Below, piece after piece: positions 1 through 5,486 of a stretch of 15,001 nt of DNA. Source of the stretch: Bacilli bacterium (GTDB lineage: Bacteria; Bacillota_I; Bacilli_A; RF39; UBA660); assembly GCA_017888105.1 (NCBI GenBank), contig JAGHGS010000145.1, positions 1 through 15,001 on the forward strand. The letters are read 5' to 3'. A program made the translations under genes and the position numbers. A model generated the notes under the pieces. It searched no databases. It had not been told where the DNA came from and worked only from the letters and a program-made list of their open reading frames with translations. Position 1 is the first letter of the stretch; every line of letters starts with the position of its first letter.

Positions 1-1
1 T

Positions 2-115
2 AATACCGATGGATCTATGAGGCCAGAGGAAGCTATGGCACTTGATGCTAGAATATTAATTGAACACTTTTATATTATTGATGAACTTAACAGTATAAGT
101 AATATTACTGGTTAA
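2..115 (+). CDS. rpoA: RNA polymerase alpha subunit, end of N-terminal domain (partial, ends at premature TAA)
   Basis: The window opens inside rpoA. The reading frame from position 2 gives NTDGSMRPEEAMALDARILI and continues EHFYIIDEL, the conserved end of the alpha N-terminal (dimerisation and assembly) domain, where Bacillus alpha has TDGS..P.EA..L.AKIL.EH. The frame stops at TAA 113-115, in the flexible linker. It resumes in the same frame at the next codon as the C-terminal domain. Counting residues from the ILxEH motif to the CTD motif P/TIEE gives a linker about as long as in Bacillus alpha, so the stop sits in place of one linker codon. This piece would still contain the parts needed for alpha dimerisation and for beta/beta-prime assembly. 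The 5' end lies outside the window. Identity is secure; whether the stop is biological or an assembly error is open. Confidence 0.9.
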   Translation, partial: NTDGSMRPEEAMALDARILIEHFYIIDELNSISNITG

Positions 116-346
116 ATGCAAGAAAAGAAAGTGGATACAATTACTAAAACTTTGGAAACTCCAATTGAAGAAATTGAATTCTCTGTTAGAGCTTATAACT
201 GTCTTAAAAGAGCAGGTATTCATACTGTTCAAGATCTTATCTCTAAAAGAGAAGTGGAAGTTACTAAGATACGTAATCTAGGTAAGAAATCACTTAAAGA
301 AGTTTTAGATAAAGTAGCAGAAATGGGACTTAAATTTAGAGATTAA
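116..346 (+). CDS. rpoA: RNA polymerase alpha subunit C-terminal domain (separate or read-through ORF)
   Basis: This 76-codon ORF is a complete alpha-CTD. SVRAYNCLKRAGIHTVQDL (about residues 23-41) carries the Arg, Asn, Cys and Lys of the DNA-binding 265-type determinant, and IRNLGKKSLKEV (about residues 53-64) is the second conserved helix-hairpin-helix element that contacts UP-element DNA and activators. The ATG directly abuts the TAA of the N-terminal piece, in the same frame, and no Shine-Dalgarno sequence precedes it. Expression would therefore need termination-reinitiation at TAAATG or read-through. The C-terminal end (GLKFRD) is normal, and the stop overlaps the AAGGAGG that serves rplQ. 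It is either a naturally split alpha, a recent nonsense mutation, or an assembly error of one base. Domain identity is certain; its status as an independent protein is uncertain. Confidence 0.85.
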   Translation: MQEKKVDTITKTLETPIEEIEFSVRAYNCLKRAGIHTVQDLISKREVEVTKIRNLGKKSLKEVLDKVAEMGLKFRD

Positions 347-357
347 GGAGGACTAAC

Positions 358-699
358 ATGCAATATAGAAAATTAAGTAGAGAATCAAGACATAGAAGAA
401 GTATTCTTGCTAATATTACTCGTGATGTAATTATGAATGAAGCAGTTGTTACTACTGAAGCTAGAGCGAAAGAAGTAAGAAAGTTTGTTGATAAGATGAT
501 TACTTACGGTAAAAAAGGTACTTTAGTTAGCAGAAGAAAAGCTTTAGCTTTTCTTTACAATGACAGTGATGTTGTAAATAAAGTATTTAATGAGCTTGCT
601 AAGCGTTATGAAACAAGAAATGGTGGTTATACAAGAATCATTAAACTTAATGAACGCCATGGTGATGACGCATTACAAGTTAGAATTGAACTTGTTTAA
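358..699 (+). CDS. rplQ: 50S ribosomal protein L17
   Basis: The 113-residue product begins MQYRKLSRESRHRRSILANI, the L17 signature (M..RKL.R...HR.A...N). It continues with TEARAKEVRKFVDKMITYGKK and ends with GGYTRIIKLNERHGDDA and a short ELV tail, as in bacterial L17. L17 is a 23S rRNA-binding protein of the large subunit near the exit tunnel. Length is typical for low-GC bacteria. A strong AAGGAGG Shine-Dalgarno lies 7 bases before the ATG and overlaps the end of the rpoA CTD, so the pair is co-transcribed as the end of the alpha operon. A terminator follows directly. Confidence 0.98.
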   Translation: MQYRKLSRESRHRRSILANITRDVIMNEAVVTTEARAKEVRKFVDKMITYGKKGTLVSRRKALAFLYNDSDVVNKVFNELAKRYETRNGGYTRIIKLNERHGDDALQVRIELV

Positions 700-724
700 A
701 ACTATTCTTTGGAATAGTTTTTTT
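698..724 (+). terminator. Intrinsic terminator of the rpoA-rplQ operon
   Basis: AAAACTATTC and GAATAGTTTT form a 10-bp perfect stem (698-707 with 712-721) around a 4-base loop, followed by a T run. It begins inside the rplQ stop codon and closes the ribosomal operon. Confidence 0.9.
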
Positions 725-779
725 GTTAAGATTTTGTCAATTATTTAGAAAAGAAGTTTAATTAGCTAGTTTTGTTTTG

Positions 780-785
780 TATAAT
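780..785 (+). promoter_or_regulatory. -10-like element before the 76-residue ORF
   Basis: A perfect TATAAT lies 18 bases upstream of the ATG. The best -35 at the proper distance (TTTAAT, 757-762) is poor, and the predicted start site would fall almost on the ribosome-binding site, giving an extremely short leader. A promoter is needed here because a terminator precedes the gene, but this exact element is only a candidate. Confidence 0.35.
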
Positions 786-803
786 TGAATTAGGAGGAAA
801 ATT

Positions 804-1034
804 ATGAATGAACAAGATTATGATTATATTTGTAATCAATTATTAAGTATTAAATCAAGTACTGAACAATTATTAGAGCAACAATTTATTAGTAATTTAC
901 TTTCTATTGCTAATAATATGAATGTTCCTGAAGAAACTAGAAAAGAAGCATTAGATCGGGCTTTAAATATGATGCCTTTGCTTACCCTTGAAAAACAACG
1001 AAAAAGTAATGATTTAGACGCGATGTTCCGTTAA
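804..1034 (+). CDS. Small conserved-type hypothetical protein, 76 aa
   Basis: I do not recognise this protein. It has a strong TAGGAGG ribosome-binding site 6 bases before the ATG and its own transcription unit, bounded by the rplQ terminator upstream and a bidirectional terminator downstream. The product is soluble, with no membrane segment or signal peptide. It is mostly predicted helical: QLLSIKSSTEQLLEQQ and FISNLLSIANNM look amphipathic, followed by EETRKEALDRALNMMPLLT. It has no cysteine pair resembling a zinc site (one Cys) and no obvious DNA-binding motif. The codon use and clean initiation signals make it a real gene; no function is proposed. Confidence 0.75.
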   Translation: MNEQDYDYICNQLLSIKSSTEQLLEQQFISNLLSIANNMNVPEETRKEALDRALNMMPLLTLEKQRKSNDLDAMFR

Positions 1035-1053
1035 TATATTTATTGTTATAAAA

Positions 1054-1079
1054 TAACTCAAGATTTTTTTCTTGAGTTT
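1054..1079. terminator. Bidirectional terminator between convergent genes
   Basis: AACTCAAG (1055-1062) pairs with CTTGAGTT (1071-1078) across an 8-base loop of A and T7. T-rich sequence follows the stem on both strands, so it can end both the 76-residue gene (plus) and the carboxypeptidase gene (minus). It overlaps the carboxypeptidase stop codon. Confidence 0.75.
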
Positions 1080-2184
1080 ATTTCATATATAAATCATAAT
1101 ATTCATCATAAGTTAAACCGGAATTATGTACTTTTGTTGCTAATTCTACTCCTAAATATCTTAGGTGCCATGGTTCTTCTATAAATTGGGTAATATGTTG
1201 TTTTCCTTTTGGATATCTTACAATAAAACCATATTTGTAAGAATTATCTAACATCCATTTATAATGTTCTGGTGTTAAATTATCTGGTAGAGAACTACTT
1301 CTTACATCTACTGCTAAACCTAATTGATGTTCACTAAATCCTGGTCTTGCAGAATAGGTATCGGCAGCTTTTACTCCATCTCTTTGTACGTATCGATTAT
1401 ATAGTACTTCTTGAGTTTCATAAGAACGGTAAGGACTGAAAGGATAAAATATGACGCCATCAAGTACACCAGCTTTAGTAAGACTTTCAAATGCTTCAGC
1501 GGCTTCTTCTCTTAAATAATAGTTGCTATTATAAGAAAGTGCGACTAAATCATCTGGTTCATAATTATCTGGTAGTTTATGATACTTATTTACTAATATG
1601 GTTAAATCATTTTGAGCTTTTTCTAAGGTATACTCTGTATACTCTGAATATCCTTCTTTGTCTAAGCCAATGTTTACGTAGGTAACAACTGTTGCTAAAT
1701 CATAATCCTCATTTTCTTTTTGATAATTTAAATAGCGTTCTATGTTATTGATATCAAAATTACTAATATCTTTAAATGCTAATATATCTATATATTCCAT
1801 ATTTAATAATATGTCTATATCACTTTCCATATTCTTCATTATATAATTTATTTCTTCTCCATCATAATTCTTATTTAATAAATTATTAATAGTACTACTA
1901 AAATTTTCAATATTCATATAATCTATTTGATAATAGTCATCTAAGTATTTTTCTTTCAATTCATTATCTTCTAATAATACTTCTATTGTTTTGGAATATT
2001 CTTTGCTATTTATTTCGTTATATAAATCCATATCTTTCATAACAGTAACAGCTGTTTCGCTATAAGATGAGGTTTCTTCATCCTCATTTTTATTGTTTAT
2101 TACCTTTAAAGTAGTAATGATTAGAATACTAATTAATAAAATAATAAGAAGTATGATTAAAAATATTTTTAATCGTTTGTTCAT
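1078..2184 (-). CDS. Membrane-anchored D,D-carboxypeptidase, VanY/LdcB (peptidase M15B) family
   Basis: This 368-residue protein is predicted to trim the terminal D-Ala from peptidoglycan stem peptides outside the membrane. Residues 6-28 form one hydrophobic anchor after a short basic N-terminus. Residues 35-200 are an acidic, largely helical region with no recognised domain. The C-terminal 165 residues are the M15B catalytic domain: PYRSYETQ (251-258) is the substrate-binding arginine loop. SEHQLGLAVD (284-293) supplies the zinc ligands His286 and Asp293. EPWHLRYLG (337-345) supplies the catalytic Glu337 and the third zinc ligand His340. All key residues are present, so it should be active. 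An AGGAGG site 7 bases before the ATG fixes the start. A terminator separates it from the upstream gene, so it probably has its own promoter. The exact specificity (D,D versus L,D) cannot be told from sequence. Confidence 0.93.
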   Translation of the reverse strand: MNKRLKIFLIILLIILLISILIITTLKVINNKNEDEETSSYSETAVTVMKDMDLYNEINSKEYSKTIEVLLEDNELKEKYLDDYYQIDYMNIENFSSTINNLLNKNYDGEEINYIMKNMESDIDILLNMEYIDILAFKDISNFDINNIERYLNYQKENEDYDLATVVTYVNIGLDKEGYSEYTEYTLEKAQNDLTILVNKYHKLPDNYEPDDLVALSYNSNYYLREEAAEAFESLTKAGVLDGVIFYPFSPYRSYETQEVLYNRYVQRDGVKAADTYSARPGFSEHQLGLAVDVRSSSLPDNLTPEHYKWMLDNSYKYGFIVRYPKGKQHITQFIEEPWHLRYLGVELATKVHNSGLTYDEYYDLYMK

Positions 2185-2255
2185 TTTGTTCCTCCTATAT
2201 AATTATATTATATCATTTTTTTCTTTATTAGACTTAAATACTTATCTTCTTTACA

Positions 2256-2282
2256 TTAAAAATACAGGATTATATTCCTGCA
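2256..2282 (-). terminator. Terminator after the DUF1700-like gene
   Basis: On the minus strand CAGGA (2280-2276) and TCCTG (2269-2265) form a short stem over a 6-base loop, followed by a T-rich tract. It starts inside the last codons of the 2270-2746 gene. The stem is only 5 bp, so efficiency is uncertain. Confidence 0.55.
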
Positions 2283-2746
2283 TTTTCATAATCTCTTGCT
2301 TTATTTTTAATCATTTTAATAAATATTAAAATTGCTGTTAAAGCATATAATAATTCAAATGATAAATTCCAAATGGTATATAGTAAGTCATTGGTTACTA
2401 GTACACTAAATATAGTACTTATTGTGTCTCGGATATAAATAAAAGGAATTTTTATTAATATAATTAAAATAAACATATATATAAAAAATAAAAGAATATC
2501 TGTCCTGAACTTTTTATTTTTACTTTTAATTGCATTAATAATTGTTGAAACAGAATCTAAAAATGATGTTTTTTTGGTTACTTTTATGTTTAAACCTCGA
2601 TTTTGGTATATTTTATTCGCTTCTTCTTCTGGTTTTAAGTTATATTCTTCTAAATTTTCATATTTTTTTAATTCTTCTTGTTTTGTTTCTTTATTTAAAT
2701 ATCTTAATTGATATTTTAATTCTTTTAAAAATTTCTCTTTATTCAT
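2270..2746 (-). CDS. DUF1700/HAAS-like protein with two C-terminal membrane segments
   Basis: The 158-residue product starts MNKEKFLKELKYQLRYLNKE and continues with a helical block to YQNRG (residue 51). This matches the layout of the HAAS/DUF1700 N-terminal helical domain (FL.eL...L..L..ee....Y...E, then an E-rich helix ending at a Gly). Residues about 83-105 and 122-146 are two membrane-spanning segments. HAAS domains usually feed signals to PadR-type regulators, but no PadR gene is visible here, and the family call rests only on motif resemblance. The ATG lies inside the end of the upstream gene (overlap ATGAATAA, 8 bases) with AAGGAG just before it, so the two are translationally coupled and probably work together. 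Confidence 0.6.
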   Translation of the reverse strand: MNKEKFLKELKYQLRYLNKETKQEELKKYENLEEYNLKPEEEANKIYQNRGLNIKVTKKTSFLDSVSTIINAIKSKNKKFRTDILLFFIYMFILIILIKIPFIYIRDTISTIFSVLVTNDLLYTIWNLSFELLYALTAILIFIKMIKNKARDYENAGI

Positions 2747-4418
2747 GATTTTCTCCTTCTAAATGACTTTTATTAAATGTAATTACTTCATCTAATATTA
2801 AATCTTTTGTAATTATTATATCATTTTTTTCTATATTTTTCTTATGATATTTGTTTAGAGTGATACTTTCTATTTCTTCAATTATTTGATCTTTGGTGTA
2901 ATAGGCATTTTCATTATTTAGATTGATTTCAAAATTGTCCCAATCAATTTCTAATTTGTAAGGAATGTATAATAAATTGTTCTTTGTTGTGATTAAATAT
3001 TTGGTATTTATTGTTGGAAGATCGGTTAATTGTTTATATTTATTATCATCCTTTGTTGCAAAAAGACTTATATTAGTTGGAAGAGAAAAATTTGTATTTT
3101 CTACATCTTTGCAAATATTTATAATAGAGTTTATGTAGTTATTTAAATTTTTAAAGTCTATATTCATAAAATAGTTGGTTAAATAGTGATTGTTGTTTTC
3201 ATTAAATACGATTTCTTCTAAATCTTGATAATAATGTTCAAAATCAAAACTATTTATTATTTCGTTTATTTCTGGATAATTATGATCGATTATGTAATTG
3301 CATATTGGTTTATATAGGGAATGATATAGAATTAAATTAGCTTTTGTTTTAGGTTCAAGATTATTAAATTCATTTAATAAATAACCTTTATTATTTATTA
3401 TTTCAGTTTTTCTTTCAAAAGATGATTCTATTAAAATTTGTTTGCCTGTGATAATTTGACAAGCGTTTTTAAGATCTGTAATTTTATTGAATTTTTCTTC
3501 AATGTTGGATTTGTTTTCACTTAAAAAAACTTCAATTTTAGCTGGGGCAATATTTGTTTTTAAAAAAGACTTTAATTCTTCATCAATATTATGAAGCTTG
3601 CTTCCTTTTAAATTAAAATTCTTTTCGGCATTAATTTTATTTTTTACAAATTCAATTTGTTTTTTTAAAATGTCAATATTATAATTGTAAACACTGTTCG
3701 AATAAATATTAACTAAATTTTTTTCATCTAATTCTTCTATTTTGATTATATTTATTAAAGAGGTTAAATAATCTTTTATTTCATTTAGAGGTTTTCCTTC
3801 AATATTTTTTAAATTTTCTAATAAAAGAGTATTATCAATATAAGAGGGAGCCTCTAAAGCAATTTCTTTTTTATTTAAAACTTTTTCTCTACCATAATAG
3901 ATTGTTAATTCTTTTAGTAATTCAAATTTCAAGTCATTTTCTTCTGTTTTTAATCTGTTTTTTTCGAGTTTAATGTTTTCTTTCATTTGTTTAAAATTAA
4001 TTAAATAATTGGTTAATTCTTTGATGCTTTCTAAATAATATTTTTTTTCTTCTTCTTCCTTTTTTTCTATTTTATTTTCATTTATGAAAGCATCCATATT
4101 TAACATTTCATTTAAGGTTAGTTCTTGATCTTGATATTTGTAAATAATTATAGGATTCTTTGTATTATAATTGTTTAAGGATAATTTAATGTTATATTTT
4201 TTATGATTTTTTTTGTACCAAAAAAAGGATTTTAGAAAATTATCTAATTCTGTTTTTTCATTAAAAATAAAAATACGAGTTAAATAACCAAATAGAGAAT
4301 CTTTAATGTCCATACAAATTCCTATTTCCTTATTATTTTCGTAAATGGTTGGTTCATATTTTTGAGAATTAATGTTATAAGTTTTTAATACTTGTAAACA
4401 TTCATTTCTTGTTAGCAT
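2739..4418 (-). CDS. Large hypothetical protein, soluble, with coiled-coil segment (559 aa)
   Basis: I do not recognise this protein. It is rich in Lys, Asn, Ile and Glu with no signal peptide, transmembrane segment or catalytic motif that I can see. Residues about 115-175 are highly charged and heptad-like (KIEKKEEEEKK onward), suggesting a coiled coil between an N-terminal globular part and a long C-terminal part. An ATG exists at 4427, but its Shine-Dalgarno (AGGA) would overlap that codon. The ATG at 4418 sits 8 bases beyond AGGA and is preferred; using 4427 adds three residues. A consensus sigma-A promoter lies just upstream. It is the first gene of a two-gene unit with the overlapping DUF1700-like membrane protein, so a shared envelope or signalling role is possible but only inferred. 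Low-complexity composition makes homology hard to judge by eye. Confidence 0.8.
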   Translation of the reverse strand: MLTRNECLQVLKTYNINSQKYEPTIYENNKEIGICMDIKDSLFGYLTRIFIFNEKTELDNFLKSFFWYKKNHKKYNIKLSLNNYNTKNPIIIYKYQDQELTLNEMLNMDAFINENKIEKKEEEEKKYYLESIKELTNYLINFKQMKENIKLEKNRLKTEENDLKFELLKELTIYYGREKVLNKKEIALEAPSYIDNTLLLENLKNIEGKPLNEIKDYLTSLINIIKIEELDEKNLVNIYSNSVYNYNIDILKKQIEFVKNKINAEKNFNLKGSKLHNIDEELKSFLKTNIAPAKIEVFLSENKSNIEEKFNKITDLKNACQIITGKQILIESSFERKTEIINNKGYLLNEFNNLEPKTKANLILYHSLYKPICNYIIDHNYPEINEIINSFDFEHYYQDLEEIVFNENNNHYLTNYFMNIDFKNLNNYINSIINICKDVENTNFSLPTNISLFATKDDNKYKQLTDLPTINTKYLITTKNNLLYIPYKLEIDWDNFEINLNNENAYYTKDQIIEEIESITLNKYHKKNIEKNDIIITKDLILDEVITFNKSHLEGENHE

Positions 4419-4440
4419 ATTAATCATCCTATTCTATTTT

Positions 4441-4469
4441 ATTATAACATACTCTAGAAATACTTTCAA
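4441..4469 (-). promoter_or_regulatory. Sigma-A-type promoter for the 559-aa gene and DUF1700-like gene
   Basis: On the minus strand the -35 is TTGAAA (4469-4464), the spacer is 17 bases, and the -10 is a perfect TATAAT (4446-4441) preceded by TG one base upstream (extended -10). It lies within about 25 bases of the start codon. Confidence 0.8.
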
Positions 4470-4475
4470 TTTTCC

Positions 4476-4504
4476 TTGCTTAAAATTTTTAAACATTATA
4501 TAAT
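4476..4504 (+). promoter_or_regulatory. Sigma-A-type promoter for the HdeD-like gene
   Basis: TTGCTT (4476-4481) and a perfect TATAAT (4499-4504) are separated by exactly 17 bases. It is back to back with the minus-strand promoter; the two -35 elements are only 6 bases apart, so the RNA polymerase footprints would overlap. Confidence 0.8.
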
Positions 4505-4521
4505 ATTAATAGAGGTGGAAT

Positions 4522-5034
4522 ATGAAAACGGAAATTATTAAACCAAAAAAGGAGATGAAGGAAGCAAGGAGTTTATTTAATCCAATTATTTATTTAGTTT
4601 TGGGATTACTTTTGATGTTTAAGAGTAATGAAGTTGTAGAACTATTATTTTATGTATTAGGAGTTATTGTTATTATTTATGGTATTAAATCTTTTGTTGT
4701 TTACTATCAAAATAAAGATGTTGTTCAACATAAGAATATTAACTTAACGATTGCTATTGCTTCTGTTATTATTGGTGTTCTTTTAATTGTTTTAAGTGGA
4801 GTATTGGAAGCTAGTATCAGGTATGTACTTGGATTTTTCTTCATTTTTATGGGCGTTAGTAGACTTCTTACTTCTATTAGCTTTAATAATTATAAAAATT
4901 TTTCAACGATTAGTAATATTGTTTTAATTGCTCTTGGTATTTATAGTATTTTCTTTTCTAATGCGGTACTTATTATTATTGGAGTAATATTAGTTATTAA
5001 TGCTATTATTTTATTTATTGAATACTTTAAATAA
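4522..5034 (+). CDS. HdeD/DUF308-family membrane protein
   Basis: The 170-residue product has about six hydrophobic segments (roughly 19-34, 39-59, 73-95, 98-118, 127-146 and 147-168) arranged as three repeating hairpins of the type LGLLLM.., LGVIVIIYGI, IGVLLIVLSG, LGFFFIFMGVSRL. That repeat of Gly-rich paired helices with a short polar loop is the hallmark of the HdeD/DUF308 family. The family is found in many bacteria; the E. coli member is linked to acid resistance, but the biochemical role is unknown. A 16-residue charged N-terminus precedes the first helix. GAGGTGG lies 5 bases before the ATG. It is monocistronic: a good promoter upstream and a terminator shared with convergent smpB downstream. 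Confidence 0.8.
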   Translation: MKTEIIKPKKEMKEARSLFNPIIYLVLGLLLMFKSNEVVELLFYVLGVIVIIYGIKSFVVYYQNKDVVQHKNINLTIAIASVIIGVLLIVLSGVLEASIRYVLGFFFIFMGVSRLLTSISFNNYKNFSTISNIVLIALGIYSIFFSNAVLIIIGVILVINAIILFIEYFK

Positions 5035-5070
5035 AAAAAGAGAAATTAGAAATATCTAGCTTCTCTTTTT
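5033..5070. terminator. Bidirectional terminator overlapping the 3' end of smpB
   Basis: AAAAAGAGAA and TTCTCTTTTT form an outer 10-bp stem, and TAGA/TCTA an inner stem over an AATA loop. A or T tracts lie on each side, so both the HdeD-like gene and the smpB operon can end here. The stem includes the final codons of smpB (5046 onward). Confidence 0.85.
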
Positions 5071-5474
5071 AAATCTCTTTCTTTAATAGAGGCACGCTTA
5101 TCATATATTTTTTTACCTTTACATAAACCAACTAATATTTTTACATGATTTTTTTTAAAATATAATTTTAAAGGTATTAAAGTAAGTCCTTCGGTACTTA
5201 CTTTTTCTTTTAGTTTTTGTATTTCTTTTTTATGAAGTAGTAGTTTTCTAGTTCTTCTTTCATCATGATTGAAGATGTTTCCTTCTTCGTATTTAGCAAT
5301 ATACATGTTTAGAATAAAAGCTTCATTGTTTTTAATTGTTATAAAAGAATCTTTTAAATCGACGCTTCCTTTTCTAACTGCTTTAATTTCTGTTCCAACA
5401 AGAGAGATACCTGCTTCTATTTCTTCTAAGACTGTGTAGTCGAAATAGGCTTTTTTATTTTTTATTTCGATCAT
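5046..5474 (-). CDS. smpB: SsrA-binding protein SmpB
   Basis: SmpB binds tmRNA and places it in the A site of ribosomes stalled on mRNAs lacking a stop codon. The 142-residue product shows the family signature in order: NKKAYFDYTVLEEIEAGISL, GTEIKAVRKGSVDLKDSF, NMYIAKYEEGNIFNHDERRT, RKLLLHKKEI, LIPLKLYFK, LVGLCKGKKIYDKR and a basic tail ending REARYF. The DKR motif (124-126 or so) and the basic tail that enters the mRNA channel are intact. Length is a little short of the usual 145-160 residues. AAAGGGATAAAA precedes the ATG. It is the last gene of the operon, 12 bases after rnr. The tmRNA gene itself is not in this window. Confidence 0.97.
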   Translation of the reverse strand: MIEIKNKKAYFDYTVLEEIEAGISLVGTEIKAVRKGSVDLKDSFITIKNNEAFILNMYIAKYEEGNIFNHDERRTRKLLLHKKEIQKLKEKVSTEGLTLIPLKLYFKKNHVKILVGLCKGKKIYDKRASIKERDLKREARYF

Positions 5475-5486
5475 TTTTATCCCTTT

